Assembly: GCA_015680685.1 (NCBI GenBank)
Contig: MNCI01018080.1
Location: forward strand, 698,122 to 762,121
DNA: 64,000 nt
Direction: 5' to 3'
Source of the DNA: Gnetum montanum
Taxonomy: Eukaryota; Streptophyta; Gnetopsida; Gnetales; Gnetaceae
Shown: piece after piece, positions 1-11,224 of the stretch
Position numbering within the stretch: the first letter of the stretch is position 1
Layout of the letters: each line of letters begins with the position of its first letter
Notes under the pieces: model-generated
Told to the model about the DNA's origin: nothing
What the model saw: only the letters and a program-made list of their open reading frames with translations
Databases searched by the model: none
Position numbers and translations under genes: made by a program

Positions 1-737
1 CAATCCAAAAATTGATTAATGACATTGCAACAAATGTACAGAAAATGTGGGATTTGGTAAATGAAAAATTTGCAACAACATTGAAGATAGTAGAAGAAAA
101 GACTAAACAAGCTCTAAATAGAAGCAAAGATAAGAAGAAAAGAAGAGACAATGGATGATAGAACTAGAAGGATAAAGGAAAACTTACTATAGAAGAGAAA
201 TTAATGAACTCCAGCTCAAAAGATAACAAAGTATGTAAAGTGTGCCAATATGAACATCCTAAGGGATGTTGCCTTGTTATTGCCCAGTTACAAGAGTTTG
301 AGGCATAGGTACTTAATATAAAATTTGTTAAGAAGTAAATGACTAGATGGTTACCTTATCTACAAGGTAATTTCTAACAATCCTACCAAAAATCATACTA
401 TCCAAGCAGAGCTTACCCTCAATTGCAAGAGCAATACCAACAGCAATCGCAACAACCATAAGCGTGGAGAATGCTACCACCAAGGAAATAGTATACATAC
501 ATGCATCTTGATTCCTATGGATACTACATCCAATGTCCAATCTCTCCTAGGAACACTTCTATTCATACTTTCTCAGCCTTAGAATGCATACCTTTTGCAT
601 GGATCCAAACTCTTACATGTCCCAACCAACAGTTGGCTCTTCGATCCAAGCTTCCAACACTTTACCATTATTACTGTCACAAGTCATGCAAGGAGAACAA
701 CCAACACAACCAAAACAAAGGAGTGCTACCAAGGTAG
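1..737 (+). pseudogene. Ty3/gypsy gag C-terminal remnant with zinc-finger-like motif
   Basis: Translation over about 1-340 gives a charged Lys-rich stretch, then CKVCQYEHPKGCC, then a Tyr/Gln-rich tail (YYPSRAYPQLQEQYQQQ). The same motif occurs in element 2 near 13070 (QYKHPKGCC) and on the minus strand in element 3 near 23170 (CIVCQYEHSKGC). The spacing C-x2-C-x3-H-x3-C is one residue shorter in two places than a standard retroviral-type zinc knuckle. It is likely the nucleic-acid-binding end of gag. Multiple stops are present and the start lies outside the window. Confidence 0.7.
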
Positions 738-1123
738 TCACTATACAAGAGGATGTGATAACAAGCAAAACAAGATCTATGAAATGTTCCTTCCTTGGGG
801 AAAGTTTAGAAAATATTTGAAGGATGGGAATTTTACTTGACTCTATCCCATCCATATACAATCCTCTAGGAAATACTATGCTTTCAATATTTACAAACAA
901 GAATCTAACAAATGTCATACTCACTCAAATAGTAATCCATTGGATCAAAGCAAGAGTAATTCTTAAGAAAATAATAGATCCTTGAAGTCCCTTAGTCCAT
1001 CTCCAAATAACATGACATAAACCATGCAAGGCTCTATTAGATTTTGGATCAGTACTAAACCTGATTTCATAAGATATGTATAAGGCCTCGAATCTTTCCC
1101 TATTGAAGATGAGTAACATTTGA

Positions 1124-1423
1124 TTGGAGCTTGTAGATCAATTAGTTGTTGTTTCACTTAAACAAGTGGTAGATGTAATCACCATTGTAAGTGGATGGTC
1201 TTATCCTACTGATTTCTTACTTATACATGTGGGAAAGAACAAAGGGGAATTTCCCATAATTATGGAAGAAGTATGGCTTAGGACTATGGACACTCAACTT
1301 GGAATCAGAGACCTATCCTTGGAAATCTCCTTGGAAATCTCTAAGGAAGTTGAAGCCAACATTATTGAAAGACACATAGTTTCATGTATTGCATATAGTG
1401 ATAACAAGTGTAATTTTGTGTAG
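1124..1423 (+). pseudogene. Ty3/gypsy protease-like region
   Basis: An open stretch of 99 codons reads ...VSGWSYPTDFLLIHVGKNKG then PIIMEEVWLRTMDTQLGIRDLSL. The pattern 'ypvDFlii ... piIlGrpfLaT' is that of the flap and C-terminal half of retropepsin-like proteases in plant Ty3/gypsy pol. The catalytic Asp-Ser/Thr-Gly is not recognisable. Element 2 has the matching segment at 14020-14180 (DGWSYLANFLVIYVDN, then PIIMGRTWL), which supports the call. It lies between gag and reverse transcriptase, as expected. Confidence 0.55.
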
Positions 1424-1989
1424 AAGATCTAGACCACAAAATACGAGACTATTATAGCATGCAATAGATGTGTATAAGACGTGTGTACAATAGTATCTAT
1501 ATGCAACAATCACTAGTTAAGAAGGTACCTAGTCGCTAATTACTTTAAAAGAAGTAAAGTCTAACATATGCATAGAACCCTTAGAAAAAATTATGAGTGC
1601 CTATATCAAAGAAACAAATAAGCTAATGTAATTAAGAAGACAACCTCCTTACATAAATTACAACAAGAGGAAGACATTAAATGATGACCCTTATAAGTGC
1701 TAGAAATGTACAAACCAAAAACTCTAGAACTAAAGGCCCTACCAGATGTACTTGAATATGCTTTTCATAATAATGAAAAATAAGTAATCATATATATCTT
1801 GATAAAGGGCAAAATAAAAAATCATTAAAAGTGATGAATAACTAGTTGATCACATTGACATGGTCCTATGATGTAATCATTGGTATCGATCCATGCATCT
1901 ATTAACACCAACTCTCTACAAATCTAGCGATTAAACCACACCATCAACCTAATAGAAGAATAAATCTAAAACTTAAAGAAGCTATCAAA

Positions 1990-3120
1990 CAAGTGTTGGT
2001 AAAAAATATTGAAAGCTAGATTCATCTACTCCATAACAAATAGTAAATGGGTTAATCCATTAGTCATTGTCCCAAAGAAAGATGTCAAGTGGAGGGTCTG
2101 CATTGATTTCTGATTGTTGAACATGGCAACATTTAAGAATCATTTACCTCTATGATTTGTTGAGCAAGTCTTGGACACCTTTACAAGACACTAATACTAT
2201 AGTTTCCTAGATTGATATAGTGGATACAACCAAATCCATATTACACCAAAATATTAGGAAAATAGTAGGTTCACCAATCAATGTCGAATGTTTACATACA
2301 ACCAAATGTCCTTTGGCTTATGTAATGCTCCCATTACCTTCTAATAACTTGTACTAAATATCTTCCAAAAGTAGATTGGCAATGAAGTTGAAGTATTTAT
2401 AGATGATTTTTCCACATACAGGGTAGATTTTAAACAAGCCTTGGACTGTTTAGAGCAAGTTTTGAAAAGATGTGTTGAAACTAATCTAAATCTCAATTAG
2501 CAAAAGAGCCACTTAATGGTACAAGATGATATAGTTTTAGGACATAAAGTACCTCACAAATGAATATAGGTAGATATAGAAATGATCAGATTCATTCAAA
2601 ATATCACTCAAATGTCATAAAATATTAAAGATGTTAGATCATTTTTTGGCATATAAGCTATTATAAGAGATTTATTAATAACTTTTCAAAGACTACAAAA
2701 TTTCTTGTGAAATTAAAAAAGAAAGATGCACCATTTCAGTGGACAAAACAATGTGAGAAAGCCTTCAAGACCCTACAATAGAAATTGATTGAGACACCAA
2801 TCCTCCAAGCTCCAAATTGATCCAAGCCTTTCAACATTATGACAAATGCTTAAAACTACACACTAAGAGTAGTATTGACTCAACTTAATGACCAAAATAA
2901 CCCTTTTATATACATTGTACTAGTTGAAGCATCACTAGGGTGCAACTTAATTACATCACCAAAGAGAAGGAGATTATGGATGATATGTATGTGCTTGAAA
3001 AATTTAGATACTATGTGCTCAAATATCCTATTTATGTCCATACTAATCACAGTGCTATCAAGTTTTTGATGAACAAATTAGTGGTAAGGCCAAGAGTGAT
3101 AAGATGGCTCATCATTCCAT
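1990..3120 (+). pseudogene. Ty3/gypsy reverse transcriptase and RNase H, decayed
   Basis: Reverse-transcriptase blocks can be read in order: VNPLVIVPKK, WRVCIDF-LLN, SFLD-YSGYNQI, SFGLCNAPITF and VEVFIDDFS (the catalytic Asp pair) between about 2040 and 2420. The connection and RNase H follow to about 3120, with KEKEIMDDMYVLEKFRYYVL and YVHTNHSAIKFLMNK. Several stops (mostly TAG) and frameshifts interrupt the frame. In the family this enzyme copies the element RNA into DNA; this copy cannot encode an active one. Confidence 0.85.
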
Positions 3121-3239
3121 AAAAATTTAGCATTACAATGATTGATAAGAAAGCAACTAAGAACATTGTAGTGCATCACCTATCAAGGTTTAGATGGGAA
3201 CCCTAGAAAAATGATGAATCAATATCACATTAATTTTAC

Positions 3240-4380
3240 AACAAAAATAGGTAATGATTGTAGATTCAACAATGAAGTCATGGATTACTGATTACATGAT
3301 ATACCTCACTACACAAGATTTTTCTATTGAATGGGATAATAAACAAAAAGAACAATTTCTCCACAAGGTAAAGAGATATATGAAAATTAATGGAAACCTC
3401 TACAAAATATGTGTTGATGGCTTGATAAGATAGTGTGTTCCAAAAGAAAGTCAATAAAGAGTCTTGCAAGATGCAGATAAAGGACCATGTAGTGGTCACT
3501 ATGTGGGACAATAAATAGTGCTAAAATTAATGATGACATTGTACTTCTAGCATACCATATTTAGGGATACACACCAATTTTCACAATCTTGTGAAAGATG
3601 CCAAAGAGATGGAGGACTAACAACCAAAAATGAAGCACCAAAATAGTGGATACAACCATTAGAAACTCATTCAACAACATGTGGTGAATAGATTCAAAGT
3701 ACCATGCATGCTAATATTAGATAATTGAACTCACTTTATACAAGATACATTTCAAAAGCTAATGCAACAACATGGGGTTAATCACAAGTTAACTATAGTT
3801 TATCATTCCCAAGCAAATGGTCAAGTTGAAATGAATAACAAAGAAATCATAAGAATATTGATTAGAATTGTTAGCCGATATAGGAAGGACTCGAGTACTA
3901 AACTTAATGATGCTTTATGGGCATATAGATCAACTTGGAAACTTCCTATAGTATATTTAGTATATGAGTTAGTTTATGGTAAACTACCTACTTTACCAAT
4001 CCAAGCATAACTAAATACCCTTACAACTACCAATACTCTTGACCTAGATCTAAGCTTATATCAAAAAGAATTCCTAATGAATGTGAATCTCTTAGATGAG
4101 AATTGACTAATAGCTCAAATGAGTAATGAAGTCCACAAAAACTACTTCAAATGTAGACATGATGCCAAAATAAGATAAGTGTCCATCAAGCCTAGTAATA
4201 AAGTCATTTACTATAATCCCAATCATATTCCACAAAAGGTTAAGTTGAAAACTCTATGGAAGGCACCTCATATCATCCATACTACATATAAATCTGGCAC
4301 CATACAAATTCATCATCTAATAAACAAACAAAAAATTATTCTTATCAATATTCAATAGGTAAAACCATTCCATGACTTTT
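3240..4380 (+). pseudogene. Ty3/gypsy integrase, decayed
   Basis: The zinc-binding N-terminus is weak near 3560-3620 (SCERCQRDGG). The catalytic core is clear at 3690-4010: LILDN-THFIQDTFQKLM, HSQANGQVEMNNKEI and LNDALWAYRSTWKLP, ending in YELVYGKLPTLPIQ. This matches the integrase core of plant Athila/Tat-type Ty3/gypsy elements. The C-terminal region runs on to about 4380 with stops. Confidence 0.85.
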
Positions 4381-6763
4381 CTTAGTCCTTCAAGGACTCT
4401 ACCATGTTTGCAAAATTGTTCACTACATGTTCAATCTTTAAAATTTCCACTATTAATGATAGTCATGGGGATGTCAAGTTGAACACTTAGGCACCAAATC
4501 CTCCTTTTCAATTCTTGTTATATTTTTCCTATTTCTTACCAATTTTGACATTCTTTAATATATTTTCATTCTTTTATCCTTTTTCCATTTCTTAATAATC
4601 TTACATTCTTTAATATATCTTAAATTCTTTATATGGTTTTCTATTCTTACCATTTTTCCATGATTCTTTCTATCTTTCATATATATTTTTTATTGAATTT
4701 TTCAATAAAGTGTAAAGAAATAAAATAAGATGTAGTCCAAACAATGAGAATTTCACCCTATGTTATCCAATCATTAAAGGGCTCATTATATATGTAGTAA
4801 TAGCAAATCATCCATCCACTCATTTCCAATAATAAGAGGTTCTTACCATGTCCATAGTGACATTCTATTCATAATAAAACTTAAATAAACTTGTGATCAT
4901 TATACCTAAATAGAAAATAGAGGAACCAAGTAGGAATGAAAAGCATATGAGATCAAGGATATTTGTGGATTCTCTAAGGCTACTACTATGAGTCTTATCT
5001 TGTTGTTAAGTTGTATTATTTACTTTAGTTGTAACAAAAAATAGGAGTATATTTAAAATAAGTGCTACCTTACCATGTCACTGGAAAGACATGTTACCCA
5101 CGCCTAAAAGGAGTCCTATGGTAAGGTTGACATAGTAATAACTTAATAAATGTATAAAATAAAAATTTATAAGGGTTCCACTAGAAAGACATATTACCCA
5201 TGCTTGAAGGTAGGCAACTTCTTAGAAATTTCAAGGTTTCTTGGACCTGCATTTGTTACGAGGATAAAAAGACATGTTGCTCATGCCTAAAGGCACTCCT
5301 CTATTCAATGGCCAAGTCTTCTTCAAAATAAAGTGTGCTATTAATAAATTACTTCTTTGAACTTTCTTACCAAGTGTTAATACCCCTTGCAATTGTGATA
5401 GTCTTGTGGTTATTAGTTTTAAGATGATGCAATGTGATATCAATGGTAAGTGGTATGGACTTGGTTCAGATCTTGGAAAGAAGGGTTGATGATTATCTTA
5501 ACCATACACCACACATAAAATTACCTAAGGTAAGATACCTCATGCTCCATTTTCTATAATCCTTGCTATGCCTGTTCCACCTCACTACTATAGACAATCA
5601 TAATTTAATAATTTTGTAAAATATAGTGTTATTCTCTCATTGAGGAATTACTAATATGTGTGTCTTGGAAGATAGGTATGTTTTACATTCAACTCCTTAT
5701 GTACCTACAGATACTTGTAGGTGTGGTTATACAAAGGCACTAAAGGCTGGAGCTTGCTTTAGGAAGGATCCATGTGTATAAATCTTATGCTTCATGCCTA
5801 ATGACCAATTTCACATCATCTTATACTTCTAAAAAACTTAAGTGATTATTATTACTTTCCTATCTACTCATCCTTAATCATACATTTGACAATTTCTACT
5901 AGCCACCTCCTATAGATTTAATTGACTTACCTTGCCCAAAACTCCTTCTTTCATACACTTTTAATGAAAAATTCTTACATTTTGAGAATCACCCATGATC
6001 AAGAACCCTTTGGACAATCTCTAGACCTTTAAAACTATTGATTTTACTTGATTTTTCCATCAGAAATTACTCAAAATCTTGAAAAATTCAAAGATGATAT
6101 CATAGATACAATGTATTAGCCCTTGGGATATTGCATCCACAATGTTGTATCTATGATGTATCATTGTTAAAATCCTATATATACCTGTGAGGAGTTAGAA
6201 AATTTTCATTTCTCTCATTTCATACATAGGAAGTTCATGATGTCTTTTTGACCCTCAAACATCTCAACTTCTGAGCTTCATAACTTCCTCACTACAACTC
6301 CAATTTGAGTGATTCTTGAACTCTTTTGTTCACAAAGTGACCAACTTAGTCATGGGGAAGAATGTTGCATATAGTTTGTAAAATTTGCATCAAATTTTTC
6401 TAGTGCTTGGAAGAACATATTAAGGGTAAGAATAATAAGAATTACTCACATTTTCACTAAATAACTAAATAAAGACTAATAAACTTAATGATTTTTCCCA
6501 ATTAACCATTCAAACATATGTTAAACAAGACATTAATGATTATGATAGGACATATAGAATAAAATTTTTTTAAAACATTAAAAAATATGATAACTAAGGA
6601 TTCTTTTTACAAATTTTCCAACTCTACAATCTCAATAAGAACTAAAAAGTAATAATAAGTATTGATTTTAATCAAATCCAAGAATTCAAGAAAGAGTTAT
6701 GAACAATTAGAAATTTTTATGAACTCCTTAGGTGATCTTAAATGAATTCTTTATGATTGCAGA
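4381..6763 (+). other. Non-coding spacer between integrase and extra ORF of element 1
   Basis: No sustained reading frame is visible. The stretch is AT-rich with T-runs near 4500-4700 and holds three copies of a short motif (5081-5300). Around 6080-6180 there are repeated ATC/GAT-rich words (ATCATAGATACAATG, GTTGTATCTATGATG) that resemble the start of the element 1 LTR at 9780-9850, followed by a TATATATACC stretch. An LTR fragment or a shared promoter-like module is possible. Element 2 has a spacer of similar length at the same place (17351-19390). Confidence 0.5.
5081..5300 (+). repeat. Three spaced copies of a 30-nt motif in the element 1 spacer
   Basis: The motif CTRGAAAGACATRTTACCCA followed by YGCYTRAARG occurs at 5081-5110 and 5181-5210. 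A weaker copy lies at 5265-5294 (AAAAAGACATGTTGCTCATG). A matching single copy is in the equivalent spacer of element 2 at 18118-18147. The sequence between the copies is not repeated, so this is not a simple tandem array. Confidence 0.7.
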
Positions 6764-9530
6764 TGCCTCCAAAAAGAGCTGCAGTAGAAGGACCCTCATA
6801 ATCAAGCGGTAAGATAACCAGAGGAAGAGGATAAGCTAGAGAATAAACTTCACAAGCTAAGCAAGAGGTCCATTCCTATAGTATCCATTAGCCTACACTT
6901 GTGATGGGGTAATCCATGCAAGCTAAATCTAATGCACCACATACTCAAGAGTAAGGATAGCATCTCATGTTGTCAAATGAATATCTCCAAGCCATTCAAG
7001 AAAAGTCTATCATGTGCATAGTCAAAGTGGAGCTAAACTTTAAACCATTCATGGTGTTTGCTCCTATCAAAGTTCAAGAACAACTCCAAGCCTCTCCTAT
7101 TTGGCCTACAATCTTATGAAATGGTGAATGGTACCTAGGGGAAGTGTACAAATTTTGAAAGAACAAATAAGATGATGCTACAGTCAAGATAGAAGGAATC
7201 ATAGTGTCATATTTAATTGAGGTGATAGCCAAGGCATTGAATATTCCAAATGTTAGAGCAAATATAGCTCAAATCTCTATTGGGCCCAACACATAGCTAA
7301 GGAATTTATGACTACTAAGAGCCTGTGAGATAAGAGAAAGAATACAAAGGATTTTTCATAGTAGAAAAGGTCTACTTTAAAATTTAGATTTCTCATCTTT
7401 TCCCAACAAAAAGATTAAACAAAATTTCCATTTATGCCACCAAAGGAAGTCTCATTATCATGGGGAAATTCCAAGATAATATGATTTATTTGTTATTTTT
7501 ACAAATCAAAAGAAGATTTGAAGAGAAGAAGGTAGGGAAACTTACCCTACCATTACCTTCCCTTATTAGACGATTGTGTTGATAAGCAGAAATTCTAGGT
7601 TACAGAAATGATGTTTTTCATAAAGCTTAGAATGCTTCATATGCTAAAATTTTAAAACCAGTGCCTCTAAAGAAAGATCATTTAGATAAGCCAATAAGCA
7701 TTGAAGGAGCAACTAAATCTACTTTGGAAGGAAACATCCTAGCCTTGGGACAAGAGTAAGTAGGACTCAATGAATCAACACCAACCGCTGATAGACTAGG
7801 GCCAAGCCCTCCACTAGCATAGTAAGACTACTGATCCTCAATGAGCTATCTATAACAAATAGCTGAAGTAATTAACTGGGGAAGTAGAGAGGTCTCTAGC
7901 ATATATACAATGAAAGATAATCCAAGTAGACCTGCAATATCATTAGGAGCTACAACTAGTTAGATCTTATTATAAGCAAGAGAAGATGAAGACTAGGCAC
8001 AATGGATATTAAGGAACATTGCATATTTCTAGGTAATGTTAGAAACAAGAGAAGGAGCCACAATGATGGTTATGCAATACTAGGATACAACATGAGTAAT
8101 AGAGGTTACCAGAAATCATATTAAAGAATCCTTTAATGTTTTTGTTATGCCACCAATAGATATCACTAGAGTAAAATGCATGAAAACCATAGCTGGAACC
8201 TCAATGGCCCCAAAAGAGCATGAGGGCATCCTAGACCAACTACTGTAGATCTGTCAAGTGATGTAGAATCTCTTTAATATCCCAAGAAATATTACTATAG
8301 TACAATCAAAATTGATTTTAACCAAGGACAAGCTACACATGGTAGAAACTACAGTAGATCATGCAGAAAATGAAGTGTAGAGGCTATAACTAAAAGTGGT
8401 TGCATTAAGAGTAGAAAGGAAAGACCCTACATGATATATTATGCTTGACTAGTTAGAGTAATCTAGAAATGAACATATGAGCCAACAATGATCAAGTATG
8501 CCTAGATGAAGATGGAGAAAGAAAAGGCAACATCAAATGCCTCAATGACTGAAGCACAAACTAACACCCATGCCAAAGTCTTAACAGCCTTAGAAGAAGA
8601 AAATAGGAAAATTAATACAAATAATATAAGATTGATTAACACTGAAAAATAAAAGAATATGCTAAAACAAATCATTCATTAGCTATGTGAGTAATTTACA
8701 AGAGCCCATCTTGACATAAGAAAATTTGCTAGAGAAAATAGAATCCTATTAATAAAAGATGCCAATGCAGTACAAAAAAAGTCAACCATCGAGATCAATG
8801 CATGACAAAATAAGACTAAGAAACATAAATGGTTGAAGGAACACTTCAAGGATCAAGTGAGCATGCACAAGCATATCAATGAAAAGGAAATCCAAATGTC
8901 TAAATCCAAGATCAACTTCATCACAATAAAAATACCTTATTGGCAACCTATCCTGGATAGTCTTGCCCACGTGCACAAAGCTAAAATCAAGAATAAATAC
9001 TTGCAAATAGATGAATTAATGGAATACATGGGATTAGCAAATCTTCAATATGCTAATCTAGCCATGTTAATAGTAGGTAGGCCTAGAACAAAATTAGAGC
9101 AACAATTGACAACAATATATGCATAGGAGAAAGAATTTGCAGATCAAAAGGATGCACAACAAAAGCTTCACATTGTAAACTCTGAGCTCTAAGTGGTCAA
9201 AGTTAGCTACTAGTACCAAAAGGATGTAGTAGTAAATCTGGCTACAAGGATGAAAGACTATCAAGAATTAAGAAAAATAGCTAGAACATTCGAGAAAGAA
9301 AGAAACAAATTCATAGCATGGTATGTGAAGGCCAAAAGAATGTTTCCATAATTGTCATGTCCATGGTAAGTACTAACTCCAACAAACATTGTTGAATTTT
9401 CCTACATGGTACATGATCCAAGATCAAAAGAAGAAAATTTTCATGTACTCCTAAACAAATATTAATTCTAGAAGCCCAATAGCAAAGGGAAGAAGCCAAT
9501 GGAGAAGCCATCATTACCTAGAACTTAAAG
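6764..9530 (+). pseudogene. Extra ORF downstream of integrase (element 1), coiled-coil protein
   Basis: A candidate start at 6764 reads MPPKRAAVEGPS. The region then codes, with stops, for a product homologous to the ORF at 19390-22270 of element 2. Shared blocks include GEWYLGEVYKF / GEWYMGEKYLF (about 7120 and 19775), EYMGLANLQYANLAML / EYMECANLLYTNLTIL (about 9020 and 21660) and GRPRTKLEQQ / KRPRSKLEKQ. The second half (about 8300-9300) is rich in Lys, Glu, Gln and Leu, typical of a long coiled coil. Function is unknown. Conservation between two diverged subfamilies says it was a real protein of the element. Confidence 0.65.
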
Positions 9531-9759
9531 ACTACATTGAACTTATTTTATTTTATTTTATTTTGTTTTGTTTTTTCCATATATGTTAATCTTGTGATGC
9601 ATGATAATTTTTGTAAATACCACTTGAACCACAATTGGCATTCATAGTAGAATCAATCATGTATATAACTTATCATGTCAAACTTTGTCTCTGATCCAAG
9701 AATTTTGTAAGAAACTATATCCTCCTCTTGTTTTAACTTGAGAATGAGTTTTAGTCAAT

Positions 9760-9769
9760 TGTGAGGGTA
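9760..9769 (+). promoter_or_regulatory. Polypurine tract of element 1
   Basis: TGTGAGGGTA lies directly before the LTR start. The element 2 equivalent is TTGTGGGGGTA at 22481-22491. In both, the preceding 30 bases also match (a conserved ATGAGTTTT word). In the family this tract primes plus-strand DNA synthesis. Confidence 0.7.
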
Positions 9770-10208
9770 CGATAAAACATTTTTTGTCATGGACTATGAC
9801 ATCATATCTACAATATTGTATCTACAATATCGTAGTCTTCCATACATCATCATAGATGCTATGTAGTGGACTATGGTCATGCCTATAAATACCAATCCAT
9901 CATCGCATCGAAATAACAAATTTTGCCAATACTTGTCTAGATTCTTGCAATTTATTTTTGTAAATTAGAATTAGAGTTGGATTGAATGCCCACAATGTGG
10001 TGAACTATAATTGTACAGAGTCTTTATTCAAGTAAACTATTCCTGGACATAATTCATGACTTATAATAAAGATTGAGATTGTTTTGCATCATTGCAACAT
10101 TTCACTTAGCTTAATCTTACATAGTTTAATTTTACTTTTCAACATGTTTACTTTCATCATGTCATTTACATTTTCTAAGTAATTTACTTTTTTAACATCC
10201 TTTAGTAA
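9770..10208 (+). repeat. 3' LTR of element 1, truncated by element 2
   Basis: The start CGATAAAACATTTTTTGTC matches the start of the element 3 LTR (minus strand, ending at 26066, TGATAAAGTC), with the first T changed to C. The shared order is ACAATATCGTA-type words, a TATAAATA box near 9890 and a TCATGACTTATAATAAAGATTGAGATT-like core. Against the 877-bp element 3 LTR only the first half is present. It ends at ...CTTTAGTAA where element 2 begins. Confidence 0.75.
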
Positions 10209-11068
10209 TGATGAGTCATCATGGATTTGACTATGTCGACCCAAATGCGTCAACATGATCCCATCAACACATACCCATCAACACATGGTTTGATGTGTCA
10301 AAGCATACGTGTCAACGAAGTGTTTGGTCTTGCCTATATAAATGGGTGCATCTACCACATTTATAACATTCATTGTTAAGCATCATAGCTAAACTTTTGC
10401 AATTTTTTTCTTCCAAAATTAGAATACTTTATAACTACCTACAGTAGGAGTTGAGAAGTGTACAATCTTTATTCAATCACTAATGTACCTAGACACCTTA
10501 GTGTGAATGGGAATAAAGACAAGCTTCTTGATAAACCTTGCATCACTTAGAATTAGCATAACATTTACTTTAATGTACTTTACTATTATGCAATTTATTT
10601 TAATGTATTTAATTAATTAGTTAATAGCAAGTAACTAATGTGCACAAGTATGACCACTTCAAGCATACGTTAACACTTGGTAATCCTAGTAGCACTTACA
10701 CTTGGTAACCTAGTAGCGTTGTAACATGTTTAGTATGTGTATGGAAGGTGGAAACAGATGCTTGTATTAGGATTAGTCTAAAACATTAATTGGTTACTAG
10801 ATTAACTAAACATTTAATTACTTTATTTTCAATAGTTCGGCAAAATAAATGAAAAATATAAAAATCATACAAATCATGTGTCTTAGTTACACTTAACCAT
10901 ACCCTTGAACCTCATAAGTAAAACTATGAAGACAATGATCACGTACTTGAGATTCACTACCTAGATCAAGTGTACTTAGAGAGCTAAAGTCTGTAGAATT
11001 TGATTGGATCACTTAGTGAACTCTAGTGATTCGTATGGTTTGGCGTAGGGACTACTCGCTACTCATCA
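10209..11068 (+). repeat. 5' LTR of element 2 (860 bp)
   Basis: It begins TGATGAGTCATCATGG and ends ...CGCTACTCATCA, giving TG...CA termini. The first part aligns to 22492-23088 along its whole length, for example AGACAAGCTTCTTGATAAAC in both. By eye the two LTRs differ at roughly one base in ten over the aligned stretch, mostly transitions, which implies an old insertion. A TATATAAA box at 10335 sits in the expected U3/R position. Confidence 0.88.
10335..10342 (+). promoter_or_regulatory. LTR TATA box
   Basis: TATATAAA is followed by ATGGGTGCATC. The 3' LTR has the same box at 22604-22611 in matching context. Position about 130 bases into the LTR fits the U3 promoter of a plant retrotransposon. 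Confidence 0.6.
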
Positions 11069-11069
11069 T

Positions 11070-11087
11070 TGGTGCCATTATCAGGGA
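11070..11087 (+). promoter_or_regulatory. Primer binding site, tRNA-Asp type
   Basis: TGGTGCCATTATCAGGGA lies one base after the LTR end. The complement of the plant tRNA-Asp 3' end is TGGCGCCGTTGCCGGGGA (established knowledge). The site matches at 13 of 18 positions and all five differences are transitions, as expected from decay of methylated cytosines. Athila/Tat-like elements use this primer. Confidence 0.75.
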
Positions 11088-11224
11088 CTTTAGTTAGCTA
11101 CATGAACTACCTAGGAAGTTAGTGAAATTATACAATGATGCTATAATGAACCTTAAAGTTGAAATCATTAAGAGAAATAATAAAAAAAAGCACACTATTT
11201 TTCGCAAGAATTAACATGGCTTGT

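Larger units (their letters stand above)
1..10208 (+). mobile_element. Ty3/gypsy element 1, decayed, 5' part outside window
   Basis: The order gag tail, protease-like region, reverse transcriptase, RNase H, integrase, spacer, extra ORF, polypurine tract and LTR start is that of a plant Ty3/gypsy element with an additional ORF downstream of pol. Every coding part carries many stops, most of them TAG, and several frameshifts, so the copy is dead. The 5' LTR and most of gag lie before base 1. The 3' LTR is cut at 10208 by insertion of element 2. Protein similarity to element 2 is clear throughout, but the LTRs differ, so these are two subfamilies of one lineage. Confidence 0.85.
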
